This document shows, one piece after another, positions 43,784-55,199 of a DNA stretch of 64,000 bases. The translations under genes and the position numbers were made by a program. Position 1 is the first letter of the stretch. Each line of letters opens with the position of its first letter. The notes under the pieces are model-generated. The model searched no databases and had not been told where the DNA came from. It saw nothing but the letters and a program-made list of their open reading frames with translations. This DNA comes from Prorocentrum cordatum (lineage: Eukaryota > Sar > Dinophyceae > Prorocentrales > Prorocentraceae), in contig CAUYUJ010014351.1 in the NCBI GenBank assembly GCA_963575745.1, positions 300,001 to 364,000 on the forward strand, written 5' to 3'.

Positions 43784-45331
43784 ATGTACATCATGATGTA
43801 TTTCTATATGGGGCTCATCGGTGTTGCGTCTACGATGGCAGCAGAAGGAGGCCCCCTCGGCTCGCTTGAGCGCCGCCACGTCGACGTTCATTTGATGCAG
43901 CAGCATCTCTGGAAGGAGGACCCTGATGTCGTGCAGAGTGAACCTGCACCAATGCCCCCTGTCATCGTTCACGAAACGGACGACGGTGTGGGCAAGGTGA
44001 AGGTTGTGGTAGAATTCGACGAGAACAGCACAGTACAGTCACGCCAGGCGCAAAACCCACACACCGTGTATGGTACCTCGGGCCACTGTTCGCTTTGTGG
44101 CAGATCAGGGTACAACTGCCTCGGCAACAACGGCGCATACGATGTGGCATGGGCTAATGTGAATTTCGGTGGCGTCAACCTGGGCACGGTCACCAGGTGG
44201 ACTGTAACAGCATACGGGGCTAAGTGCAGTGCGGGGACTCTCTCAATGGTTTTGGCAGGCACGACCGCTTCAGGATATTGTGGATCGCCAACGAATTGTG
44301 CTTGCGGCGTGTGCATCGCGTGCACCGCCTCGAGCGCAACTTACCCGAGTGGCATCCCGAACTGGAATTGGGGTAGCAACTCCATTAGTCCCGGTTATTC
44401 TGTGAGCACTTACTGTACTTCCAGGTTGGAGATCAACATCGAGTACACGGCGGCGACGCCCAACCCGACACCCAACCCGACGCCCAACCCGACGCCCAAC
44501 CCGACGCCCAACCCGACGCCCAACCCGACGCCCAACCCGACGCCCAACCCGACGCCCAACCCGACGCCCAACCCGACGCAAAACCCGACGCCCAACCCGA
44601 CGCCCTACCCGACGCCCTACCCGACGGCTTTCCCGACGCCCTACCCGACTCCCTACCCGACTCCTTTCCCGACGGCCTTCCCGACTGTTTACCCGACGGC
44701 TTTCCCGACGGCCTTCCCAACGGCCTTCCCGACTGCTTACCCGACGGCCTTCCCGACTCCCTTCCCGACGCCCAGCCCGACGCCGAGCCCGACATATCCT
44801 CCAGGTTGGCCGACGCCGCATCCTACATTTCCTGCCGGTTTCGCTCCCCCGGCGATGGGCGCGGCTGGAGCCGGGGGATCTGTGGCTGCTACTGGCGATC
44901 CGCATTTGCAGAACATCTTTGGTGAGCGGTTCGATTTGATGCAGCCGGGCAAGCACGTTTTGATACATATTCCACAGGGAGAGCCTGCCGAGAAGACGCT
45001 GCTCAATGTAGAGGCCTTGGCACAACAATTGGGGGGACATTGCGCAGACATGTACTTCCAAGAGGTGAATCTCACAGGCGCATGGGCGGAGGCGAGGCAG
45101 ACCGGCGGTCTTCGTTTCCAAGTTCAGAGTGAAGGGATGGGTTGGACAAAATTCGGGGTGTTAAAAATGAAGATTGCCCGTGGGCACACACAGCAGGGCA
45201 CTCAGTACCTGAATTTCTACGTCAAGCACCTCGATCGTGCTGGGTTCGCCATCGGAGGGCTGCTGGGAGAAGATGATCACACACAGGCGTCGATGCGTAC
45301 GGCAACTTGCGTTCGGCACTTCTCCCTTTGA
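43784..45331 (+). CDS. Secreted Cys-rich, Pro/Thr-repeat, VWD-like protein (copy 1, intact)
   Basis: 515 codons, no introns. Residues 1-21 ([20 protein letters not shown]) look like a signal peptide. Residues 92-221 form a domain with ten Cys (C102, 105, 112, 148, 166, 172, 174, 177, 180, 211) that I do not recognise. From about 225 comes a repeat of NPTP units that turns into YPTP/FPTA units to about 350. From 368, [17 protein letters not shown] matches the start of von Willebrand D-like domains (GDPH..), and about 145 residues follow to the stop. A secreted, extended, probably glycosylated cell-surface or matrix protein is the likely role (inference). The absence of introns and the leader relics upstream suggest a retroposed gene. 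It is flanked by 101-bp arrays. Confidence 0.75.
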   Translation: MYIMMYFYMGLIGVASTMAAEGGPLGSLERRHVDVHLMQQHLWKEDPDVVQSEPAPMPPVIVHETDDGVGKVKVVVEFDENSTVQSRQAQNPHTVYGTSGHCSLCGRSGYNCLGNNGAYDVAWANVNFGGVNLGTVTRWTVTAYGAKCSAGTLSMVLAGTTASGYCGSPTNCACGVCIACTASSATYPSGIPNWNWGSNSISPGYSVSTYCTSRLEINIEYTAATPNPTPNPTPNPTPNPTPNPTPNPTPNPTPNPTPNPTPNPTQNPTPNPTPYPTPYPTAFPTPYPTPYPTPFPTAFPTVYPTAFPTAFPTAFPTAYPTAFPTPFPTPSPTPSPTYPPGWPTPHPTFPAGFAPPAMGAAGAGGSVAATGDPHLQNIFGERFDLMQPGKHVLIHIPQGEPAEKTLLNVEALAQQLGGHCADMYFQEVNLTGAWAEARQTGGLRFQVQSEGMGWTKFGVLKMKIARGHTQQGTQYLNFYVKHLDRAGFAIGGLLGEDDHTQASMRTATCVRHFSL

Positions 45332-45765
45332 TGCAAGTCTCGAGTGATTTCCCTTGCCCATGATGGGCACGGTCAGCAAGGACCGGGCGGTTTCCTTTTG
45401 TTTCTTATGGCCGGTCCGCAGAGATTGTGCCTTTAGCTGATGTTTCTGCTCAGTGGAAAAGTTACAAGCCCCCAGAGCTGTCCACCCCAGCCTCAGCGTG
45501 GGCTCTTCCATGCCAAGTTCTGTGGCGGTCCAGGGGCCGCAGCTGGCTGTTCAGATATCGGAGATGACGACAAACAGCATTAAGTCGGGCATGGAATATT
45601 CAAATATAGTCAAAAAATAGTCTTGGACGATTTTTCCCAACCCTCCTTGGTTGGGGACTCGTTTCGAATCGAGCACTGCTCGCGCGTCCCTCCTTCCTTC
45701 TTTCCTTCCTCCAGCCTCCCGCCTCCTGCCTCCCGCCACCCCTCCCTCTTGTCTCCACGTGCCTT
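45332..45765. other. 3' flank of gene copy 1
   Basis: Unique-looking 3' flank that is duplicated after copy 2 (50910-51340) with only a few changes. It contains cccatgatgggcacggt and the CCCAACC hairpin (45636-45655), then a cttcc-rich leader into array C. No poly(A) signal was evident, as is usual for dinoflagellates. Confidence 0.6.
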
Positions 45766-47715
45766 GCCTGGGGGGCTGCGATCTGCGAAACTGTCGCCAC
45801 TTTCGAGGGCTGCTGGTGGGTCCAGCGGACTGAGGCACCGCGCGGATCTGAGCGAGACCTCGCCGTCCTTGGGGGGCTGCGATCTGCGAGATTGTCGCCA
45901 CTTTCCAGGACTGCTGGTGGGTCCAGCGGAGTGAGGCAACGCGCGGATCTGAGCGAGACCTCCCCTTCCCTGGGGGGCTGCGATCTGCGAGATTATCGCC
46001 ACGTTCGAGCGTTGCGGGTGGGCTCAGCGGATTGAGGCAAGACGCGGATCTGAGCGAGACCTCTCCACCCCTGGGAGGCTGCGATCTGCGAGATTGTCGC
46101 CACGTTCGAGGGCTGCTGGTGGGTCCAGCGGAGTGAGGCACCGCGCAGATCCGAGCGAGACCTCCCCGTCCCTGGGGGGCTGCGATCTGCAAAACCGTCG
46201 CCACTTTCGAGGGCTGCTGGTGGGTCCAGCGGAGTGAGGCACCGCGCGGATCTGAGCGAGACCTCCCCGTCCTTGGGGGGCTGCGATCTGCGAGATTGTC
46301 GCCACGTTCGAGGGCTGCTGGTGGGTCAAGCTGTGCGAGGCACCGCGCGGATCTGAGCGAGACCTCCCCGTCCTTGGGGGGCTGCGATCTGCGAGACGGT
46401 CGCCACTTTCGAGGGCTGCTGGTGGGTCCAGCGGTGCGAGGCACCACGCAGATCTGAGCTAGACCTCGCCGTCCTTGAGAGGCTGCGATCTGCGAAACCG
46501 TCACGACTTTCGACGGCTGCTGGTGGGTCCAGCGGAGTGAGGCACCGCGCAGATCCGAGCGAGACCTCGCCGTCCTTGGGGGGCTGCGATCTGCGAGATT
46601 GTCGCCACTTTCGAGTGCTGCTGGTGGGTCCAGCGGAGTGGGGCACCGCGCAGATCCGAGCGAGACCTCGCCGTCCCTGGGGGGGGGGCTGCGATCTGCG
46701 AGATTATTGCCACGTTCGAGCGTTGCGGGTGGGCTCAGCGGAGTGAGGCAAGACGCGGATCTGAGCGAGACCTCTCCGTCCCTGGGGAGCTGCGATCTGC
46801 GAAACCGTCGCCACTTCCGAGGGCTGCTGGTGGGTCCAGCGGAGTGAGGCACCGCGCAGACCTGAGCTAGACCTCGCCGTCCCTGGGGGGAGGCTGCGGT
46901 CTGCGCAACCGTCGCCATTTTCGAGGGCTGCTGGCGGGTCCAGCGGAGTGAGGCACCGCGCAGATCTGAGCGAGACTTCGCCGTCCGTGGGGGCTGCGAT
47001 CTGCGGAACTGTCACCACGTTCGAGGGTTGCTGGTGGGTCCAGCGGTGTGAGGCGCCGCGCGGATCTGAGCGAGACCTCCCCGTCCTTGGGGGGCTGCGA
47101 TCTGCGAGACGGTCGCCACTTTCGAGGGCTGCTGGTGGGTCCAGCGGGGTGAGGCACCACGCAGATCTGAGCGAGACCTCGCCGTCCTTGAGAGGCTGCG
47201 ATCTGCGAGTCTGTCGCCACTTCCGAGGGCTGCTGGTGGGTCCAGCGGAGTGAGGCACCGCGCGGATCCGAGCGAGACCTCCCCGTCCTTGGGAGGCTGC
47301 GATCTGCGAAACCGTCGCCACTTCCGAGGGCTGCTGGTGGGTCCAGCGGAGTGGGGCACCGCGCGGATCTGAGCTAGACCTCCCCGTCCTTGGGGGGTAG
47401 CGATCTGCGAAACCGTCGCCAGGTTCGAGGGCTGCTGGTGGGTCCAGCGGTGTCAGGCGCCGCGCGGATCTGAGCGAGACCTCCCCGTCCTTCGGGGGCG
47501 GCGATCTGCGAGATTGTCGCCACTTTCGTGGGCTGCTGGTGGGTCCAGCGGAGTGAGGCACCGCGCTGATCTGAGCGAGACCTCCCCGTCCCTGGGGGGG
47601 GGGCTGCGATCTGCGAAACCGTCGCCAGTTTTGAGGGCTGCTGGTGGGATCGCCACTTTCTTAGGCTGCTGGTGGGTCCAGCGGAGCGAGGCACTGCGCA
47701 GACCTGAGCGGGACT
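45766..47715. repeat. 101-bp satellite array C, about nineteen units
   Basis: Same unit as array A, with variants gccacgttcgag, gagctagacctc and tggggggg insertions. Long minus-strand frames (SQIAAPQGRRGLAQI repeats) are read through the array. Confidence 0.95.
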
Positions 47716-47759
47716 TTGCCGTCCATGGGGGGCCATGCCATGTTGTTGCCCACCGTCCT

Positions 47760-47940
47760 TAGTGACTCAAGGGTTCACTTAGGTACGCATCGTGTGTCCT
47801 TTGAGTGGGGACCTGTGAACGTTCCGACTGCCGTTCGCAGAAATAGATGCGGCCATGTCACGTCGCCGCCTTCTCGTCAAATCTCCCAAGCTACTCCTGC
47901 CCCGCTTTGCGCAGGGGTTGGGTACGTCGCCAGGGTAATG
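47760..47940. repeat. Duplication junction sequence J2
   Basis: Second copy of the junction at 42572-42755, with changes. It is followed by an array leader with the CCCAACC hairpin at 47960-47979. Confidence 0.8.
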
Positions 47941-48057
47941 CTCGTATGTGTTGGGTATTCCCAACCCTCCTTGGTTGGGTATCCGTGTTGCACTGCGGTC
48001 GCGTCGTTCTCCTTCCGCTGCCTGCCTCCCGCCTCATGTCTCCCACGAGATTTCGCA

Positions 48058-48898
48058 GTCCGTGGGGGGGGGTGCGATCTGCGAAACCGTCGCCATTTTC
48101 GAGGGCTGCTGGCGGGTCCAGCGGAGTGTAGCACCGCGCAGATCTGAACGAGACTTTTCCGTCCTTGGGGGGCTGCGCGCTGCGAAACTGCCGCCACGTT
48201 CGAGGGCTGCTGGTGGGTCCAGCGGAGTGAGGCACCGCGCAGATCTGAGCGAGACCTCGCCGTCCTTGCGGGGGGGGGGGGGGGGGGCCTGCGATCTGCG
48301 AAACCGTCGCCGCTTTCGAGGGCTGCTGGTGGGCCCAGCGGAGTGAGGCACCGCGCAGATCCGAGCGAGACCTCGCCGTCCTTGGGGGGCTGCGATCTGC
48401 GAAACCGTCGCCACTTTCGAGGGCTGCTGGTGGGCCCAGCGGAGTGAGGCACCGCGCAGATCTGAACGAGACTTTGCCGTCCTTGGGGCTGCGCACTGCG
48501 AAACTGCCGCCACGTTCGAGGGCTGCTGATGGGTCCAGCGGAGTGGGGCACCGCGCAGATCTGAGCGAGACCTCCCCGTCCTTGCGGGGGAGGGGGGGGG
48601 GGGCTGCGATCTGCGAAACCGTCGCCACTTTCGAGGGCTGCTGGTGGGCCCAGCGGTGTGAGGCACCGCGCGGACCTGAGCGAGACCTCGCCGTCCTTGG
48701 GGGGCTGCGATCTGCGAGATTTTCGCCACTTTCGAGGGCTGCTGGTGGGTCCAGCGGAGTGGGAGTGAGGCACCGCGCGGATCCGAGCGAGACCTCCCCT
48801 TCCCTGGGGGGCTGCGATCTGCGAGACTGTCGCCACTTCCGAGGGCTGCTGGTGGGCCCAGCGGAGTGGGGCACCGCGCGGATCTGAGCTAGACCTGG
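48058..48898. repeat. 101-bp satellite array D, about eight units
   Basis: Same unit, with several G-run expansions (48270-48290 and 48590-48605). Ends at gacctgggg before the GAC/GCC run, exactly as array B does before copy 1. Confidence 0.95.
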
Positions 48899-49084
48899 GG
48901 ACAGACGCCGACGCCGACGACGACGACCCCGACAACGCCGACGCCGACGCCGACGCCGACGAGAGGCCTCCGGAAGTTCCTGGAGGTGGTGTCCAGTGGT
49001 ACAAGTGTCTGGAGGATTCTACGAGGTCCAACAGTTCCCAAACGCGTGTAAAACCCTCGATCTTCGAATGCTTGACGCTTCGCG

Positions 49085-49283
49085 TATCCCCACCAGGACT
49101 CCCTGGGTGCAGATCCCTGGTCGTCAGACACCCTGGGTTGCAGCACCCTTGCACCCGCCGCCTCGGCGCCGGCCGCGGCCCGCGCGCGCGTCCGGCCAAT
49201 TAGTATCGGCCGCAGCCCGACCGTTACTCGCCGCCGCTGGCGCTTCCGCCCGCGGCTGTAATAAACAAAAATATCCCCACCAG
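49085..49283 (+). mobile_element. SINE-like insertion, 175 bp, with 12-bp target duplication
   Basis: Compared with the same place in copy 1 (43676-43692), copy 2 has 175 extra bases (49097-49271) flanked by a perfect duplication tatccccaccag (49085-49096 and 49272-49283). The insert starts gactccctgggtgcagatcc, is GC-rich in the middle and ends ctgtaataaacaaaaa, that is AATAAA plus an A-rich tail. Short non-coding length, A tail and long target duplication fit a LINE-mobilised SINE or processed RNA. I see no clear tRNA-type B box. Confidence 0.8.
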
Positions 49284-49315
49284 TGTCCGTAACCCCCTGT
49301 GGCTCAAGTCTCAAG
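49284..49315 (+). other. Degenerate spliced-leader relics before gene copy 2
   Basis: Same sequence as at 43692-43721 (TCCGTAacCC...TGGCTCAAG followed by TCTCAAG), immediately after the SINE target duplication. The relic therefore predates the tandem duplication. Confidence 0.5.
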
Positions 49316-49380
49316 GGTGATTCGCCACTTTCGCAGGCATACACACACACACACATCGGGTACACTCCGTACAAGTAGCG

Positions 49381-50909
49381 ATGTACATCATGATGTATTT
49401 CTATATGGGGCTCATCGGTGTTGCGTCTACTATGGCAGCAGAAGGAGGCCCCCTCGGCTCGCTTGAGCGCCGCCACGTCGACGTTCATTTGATGCAGCAG
49501 CATCTCTGGAAGGAGGGCCCTGATGTCGTGCAGAGTGAACCTGCACCAATGCCCCCCGTCATCGTTCACGAAACGGACGACGGTGTGGGCAAGGTGAAGG
49601 TTGTGGTAGAATTCGACGAGAGCAGCACAGTACAGTCACGCCAGGCGCAAAACCCACACACCGTGTATGGTACCTCGGGCCACTGTTCGCTTTGTGGCAG
49701 ATCAGGGTACAACTGCCTCGGCAACAACGGCGCATACGATGTGGCATGGGCTAATGTGAATTTCGGTGGCGTCAACCTGGGCACGGTCACCAGGTGGACT
49801 GTAGCAGCATACGGGGCTAAGTGCAGTGCGGGGACTCTCTCAATGGTTTTGGCAGGCACGACCGCTTCAGGATATTGTGGATCGCCAACGAATTGTGCTT
49901 GCGGCGTGTGCATCGCGTGCACCGCCTCGAGCGCAACTTACCCGAGTGGCACCCCGAACTGGAATTGGGGTAGCAACTCCATTAGTCCCGGTTATTCTGT
50001 GAGCACTTACTGTACTTCCAGGTTGGAGATCAACATCGAGTACACGGCGGCGACGCCCAACCCGACACCCAACCCGACGCCCAGCCCAACCCGACGCCCA
50101 ACCCGACGCCCAACCCGACGCCCAACCCGACGCCCAACCCGACGCCCAACCCGACGCAAAACCCGACGCCCAACCCGACGCCCTACCCGACGCCCTACCC
50201 GACGGCTTTCCCGACGCCCTACCCGACTCCCTACCCGACTCCTTTCCCGACGGCCTTCCCGACTGTTTACCCGACGGCTTTCCCGACGGCCTTCCCAACG
50301 GCCTTCCCGACTGCTTACCCGACGGCCTTCCCGACTCCCTTCCCGACGCCCAGCCCGACGCCGAGCCCGACATATCCTCCAGGTTGGCCGACGCCGCATC
50401 CTACATTTCCTGCCGGTTTCGCTCCCCCGGCGATGGGCGCGGCTGGAGCTGGGGGATCTGTGGCTGCTACTGGCGATCCGCATTTGCAGAACATCTTTGG
50501 TGAGCGGTTCGATTTGATGCAGCCGGGCAAGCACGTTTTGATACATATTCCACAGGGAGAGCCTGCCGAGAAGACGCTGCTCAATGTAGAGGCCTTGGCA
50601 CAACAATTGGGGGGACATTGCGCAGACATGTACTTCCAAGAGGTGAATCTCACAGGCGCATGGGCGGAGGCGAGGCAGACCGGCGGTCTTCGTTTCCAAG
50701 TTCAGAGTGAAGGGATGGGTTGGACAAAATTCGGGGTGTTAAAAATGAAGATTGCCCGTGGGCACACACAGCAGGGCACTCAGTACCTGAATTTCTACGT
50801 CAAGCACCTCGATCGTGCTGGGTTCGCCATCGGAGGGCTGCTGGGAGAAGATGATCACACACAGGCGTCGATGCGTACGGCAACTTGCGTTCGGCACTTC
50901 TCCCTTTGA
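49381..50909 (+). pseudogene. Second copy of the secreted VWD-like protein gene, frameshifted
   Basis: Nearly identical to copy 1 (E46D-type differences: KEGPD for KEDPD, DESST for DENST, TVAAY for TVTAY, SGTPN for SGIPN). In the NPTP repeat, two 12-bp units are replaced by the 5 bases cccag, a net loss of 19 bp. The frame moves so that the repeat reads RRPTRRPT and ends at TGA 50517. The VWD-like part (50464-50909) is intact but in another phase. It is either inactivated or makes a short Arg-rich secreted product. Confidence 0.75.
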
Positions 50910-51342
50910 TGCAAGTCTCGAGTGATTTCCCTTGCCCATGATGGGCACGGTAAGCAAGGACCGGGCGGTTTCCTTTTGCTTCCCATGGTCGGTCCGCAGA
51001 GATTGTGCCTTTAGCTGATGTTTCTGCTCAGTGGAAAAGTTACAAGCCCCCAGAGCTGTCCACCCCAGCCTCAGCGTGGGCTCTTCCATGCCAAGTTCTG
51101 TGGCGGTCCAGGGGCCGCAGCTGGCTTTCCAGATATCGGAGATGATGACAAACAGCATTAAGTCGGGCATGGAATATTCAAACATAGTCAAAAAATAGTC
51201 TTGGACGATTTTTCCCAACCCTACTTGGTTGGGGATTCGTTTTGAATAGAGCACTGCTCGCGCGTCCCTCCTTCCTTCTTTCCTTCCTCCAGCCTCCCGC
51301 CTGCTGCCTCCCGCCACCCCTCCCTCTTGTCTCCACGTGCCT

Positions 51343-54282
51343 TGCCTGGGGGGCTGCGATCTGCGAAACTGTGGCCACTTTCGAGGGCTGCTGGTGGGTC
51401 CAGCGGAGTGAGGCACCGCGCGGATCTGAGCGAGACCTCGCCGTCCTTGGGGGGCTGCGATCTGCGAGATTGTCGCCACTTTCCAGGACTGCTGGTGGGT
51501 CCAGCGGAGTGAGGCAACGTGCGGATCTGAGCGAGACCTCCCCTTCCCTGGAGGGCTGCGATCTGCGAGATTATTGCCACGTTCGAGCGTTGCGGGTGGG
51601 CTCAGCGGTGTGAGGCAACGCGCGGATCTGAGCGAGACCTCTCCGTCCCTGGGAGGCTGCGATCTGCAAGATTGTCGCCACGTTCGTGGGCTGCTGGTGG
51701 GTCCAGCGGAGTGAGGCACCGCGCAGATCCGAGCGAGACCTCCCCGTCCCTGGGGGGCTGCGATCTGCGAAACCGTCGCCAGGTTCGAGGGCTGCTGGTG
51801 GGTCCAGCGGAGTGAGGCACCGCGCGGATCCGAGCGAGACCTCCCCGTCCTTGGGTGGCTGCGATCTGCGAAGCCGTCGCCACTTCCGAGGGCTGCTGGT
51901 GGGTCCAGCGGAGTGGGGCACCGCGCGGATCTGAGCTAGACCTCGCCGTCCTTGGGCGGTTTCGATTTGCGAAACTGTCGCCACGTTCGAGGGCTGCTGG
52001 TGGGTCCAGCGGCGTGAGGCACCGCGCGGATCTGAGCGAGACCTCCCCGTCCCTGGGGGGCTGCGGTCGCGTCGTTCTCCTTCCGCTGCCTGCCTCCCGC
52101 CTCATGTCTCCCACGAGATTTCGCCGTCCGTGGGGGGGGGGGGTGCGATCTGCGAAACCGTCGCCGTTTTCGAGGGCTGCTGGTGGGTCCAGCGGAGTGT
52201 AGCACCGCGCAGATTTGAACGAGATGTTGCCATCCTTGGGGGGCTGCGATCTGCGAAACTGCCGCCACGTTCGAGGGCTGCTGGTGGGTCCAGCGGAGTG
52301 AGGCACCGCGCAGATCTGAGCGAGACTTCGCCGTCCTTGCGGGGGGGGGCTGCGATCTGCGAACCCGTCGCCACGTTCGAGGGCTGCTGGTGGGTCCAGC
52401 GGAGTGAGGCACCGCGCAGATCCGAGCGAGACCTCGCCGTCCCTGGGGGGAGGCTGCGGTCTGCGAAACTGCCACCACGTTCGAGGGTTGCTGGTGGGTC
52501 CAGCGGAGTGAGGCACCGCGCAGATCTGAACGAGATGTTGCCGTCCTTGGGGGGCTGCGATCTGCGAACCCGTCGCCACTTTCGAGGGCTGCTGGTGGGT
52601 TCAGTGGAGAGCCGCGCAGATCTGAGCGAGACCTCGCCGTCCCCTGGGGGGGCTGCGATCTGCGAAACGGTAGCCACTTTCGCGGGTTGTTGGTGGGCCC
52701 AGCGGGGTGAGGCACCGCGCAGATCCGAGCAAGACTTGCCCGTCCTTGGGGGGCTGCGATATGCGAAACCGTCGCCACTTTCGAGGGCTGCTGGTGGGTC
52801 CAGCGGGGTGAGGCACCGCGCAGATCTGAGCGAGACCTCGCCGTCCCTGGGGGCTGCGATCTGCGGAACTGTCGCCACGTTCGAGGGCTGCTGGTGGGTT
52901 CAGCGGAGTGAGGCACCACGCAGATCTGAGCTAGACAGCGCCGTCATTGTGAGGCTGCGATCTGCGAAACTGTCGCCATGTTCGATGGCTGCTGGTGGGT
53001 CCAGCGGAGTGAGGCACCGCGCAGATCTGAGCGAGACCTCGCCGTCCCTGGGGAGGGGGGCTGCGATCTGCGAGCCCGTCGCCATTTTCGAGGGCTGCTG
53101 GTGGGTCCAGCGGAGTGAGGCACCGCGCAGATCTGAGCGAGACCTCGCCGACCTTGGGGGGGCTGCGATCTGATGCGATCTGCGAAGCCGTCGCCATGTT
53201 CGAGGGCTGCTGGTGGTTTCAGAAGGGAGACGCGCCGCGCAGATCTGAGCGAGACCTCCGCGTCCTTGGCTGGGGGGCTACGATCTGCGAAACCGTCGCC
53301 GCTTTCGAGGGCTGCTGGTGGTTCCAGCGGAGTGGGGCACCGCGCAGATCTGAGCGAAAACTCTCCGTCCTTGGGGGGCTGCGATCTGCGAAACCGTCGC
53401 CACTTTCGAGGGCTGTTGGTGGGTCCAGCGGCGTGCGGCACAGCGCAGATCTGAGCGAGACCTCGCCGTCCCTGGGGGCTGCGATCTGCGGAACTGTCGC
53501 CACGTTCGAGGGCTGCTGGTGGGTTCAGCGGAGTGAGGCACCACGCAGATCTGAGCTAGACCTCGCCGTCATTGGGATGCTGCGATCCGCGGAACTGTCG
53601 CCACGTTCGAGCGTTGTGGGTGGGTCCAGCGGGGTGAGGCACCGCGCAGATCTGAGCGAGACTTCGCCGTCCTTGCGGGGGGGGGCTGCGATCTGCGAAC
53701 CCGTCGCCACGTTCGAGGGCTGCTGGTGGGTCCAGCGCAGTGAGGCACCGCGCAGATCTTAGCGAGACCTCGGCATCCCTATCGCCACGTTCGAGGGCTG
53801 CTGGTGGGCCCAGCGGAGCGAGGCACCGCGCAGATCTTGGCGGGACCTCGCCGTCCTTGAGGGGGCTGCGATCTGCGAAACCGTCGCCACGTTCGCGGGC
53901 TGCTGGTGGGTCCAGCGGAGTGAGGCACTGCGCAGATCTGAGCAAGACCTCGCCGTCCCTTGGGGGGGGGGCTGCGATCTGGGAAACTGTCGCCACTGTC
54001 GAGGACTGCTGGTGGGTTCAGCGGAGTGAGGCACCGCGCAGATCTGAGCGAGACCTCGCCGTCCCTTGGGGGGGGGGGATCCGCCAAACTGTCGCCGTTC
54101 TCGATGGCTGCTGGTGGGTCCAGCGGAGTGAGGCACCGCGCAGATCTGAGCGAGACCTCGCCGTCCTTGGGGGGCTGCGATCTGCGAAACCGTCGCCACG
54201 TTCGAGGGCTGCTGGCGGGGCCAGCGGAGTGAGGCACCACGCAGATCTGAGCGGGACCTCGCCATCTCTGCGGGGCTGCGAG
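51343..54282. repeat. 101-bp satellite array E, about twenty-nine units
   Basis: Longest array. At 52064-52140 it contains an internal copy of the leader found before array D (gcggtcgcgtcgttctcctt, gcctgcctcccgcctcatgt, cacgagatttcgc), so it is a fusion of two arrays. Units in the right half carry gcgcagatctgagcgagacc and gcgaaaccgtcgcc variants. Confidence 0.95.
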
Positions 54283-54286
54283 CCTC

Positions 54287-54362
54287 GCGAATGCCGCTCG
54301 CAGAAGTATATGCGCCCATGTCACGTCATGCATTGCGCAGGGGTTGGGTACGTCGCCAGGGT
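54287..54362. repeat. Duplication junction sequence J3
   Basis: gcctcgcgaatgccgctcgc, agaagtatatgcg and ggttgggtacgtcgccagggt match J1 and J2, with an internal deletion. It closes the second half of the duplication. Confidence 0.75.
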
Positions 54363-54389
54363 ATGTTTTGTTGGTTTGTGAAACCACGA

Positions 54390-55080
54390 AGCCCTGTACA
54401 TTCGTTTTGGGTTTTGTATGCCCAAATGCTCGCCGTGACCCCCGTGCCCGCACCCTGCTCCGCGCTTCACAGACCAAACAAACCACACATACACAGTAGT
54501 TTGCGCCCTCGATGAAAGGATGCACGTATGTTTTTCGTTTTCTTTGGACTTGTGGAACCACTAAGTTCGGTGATTTGTTTTGGGTGGGTGGGTGGGTGTA
54601 GGTTCAGAGGGAAGTGTTGCGGGGGAGGCTGCGGCGAGCATTGGGGCTTGCAAAACCAAACACAACAAAACAACAACAACACATATACAGTGTTTCGTGG
54701 TTTCACACACCAAGACAACCAAACCAAGCTATACCAGTGCTTCCTTGCACCAAGGGCGCCACCTCTTGTGTATGTCTGATATTTTTTGGTCTGGGAGGCG
54801 CGGAGCAGGGTGCGGGCACGGGGGTCGCGGCGAGCATATGGGCATACACAACAACAAAAAAAAACACAACAACACAGTGTTTCGTGGTTTCACAAACCCA
54901 GCGAAAACCCCAAAACAGCAAGCATGCACAGTGTTTCCTTGCACCAAGGGCGCCAACTACTGTGTGTGTTTTGTTATTTTGGTCTGGGAGGCGCGGAGCA
55001 GGGTGCTGGGACGGGGAGGGCGCCAAGCGCTGTTTGGTATTGGCTTTGTATTGCTTCGGATGCCCCTTATCCCTACAGGT
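54390..55080. repeat. Dispersed repeat cluster (three modules)
   Basis: Modules at 54440-54520 (inverted), 54690-54840 and 54880-55065 share gtgtttcgtggtttcaca, ccttgcaccaagggcgcca and ggtctgggaggcgcggagca. The last matches 41397-41552 in reverse. CAACA-rich bridges lie between modules. Confidence 0.75.
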
Positions 55081-55199
55081 GACTCAGCTGTTTTCTGTTA
55101 ATCGCCGTTAGTGTGATGTTGCTGCGTTATGTCGGTATTCGGTCGAGTGTTTCCGTTCTTGTTTCCGTGGTGGTGTTGTTCCTGATTGACCGATCGTCG

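Noticed and set aside
44270-45121. Arg-rich 283-codon minus-strand frame opposite the VWD-like gene
   Set aside because: Shadow of the Pro/Thr repeat (complement reads RRVGRRVG); the plus frame has signal peptide, Cys domain and GDPH module.
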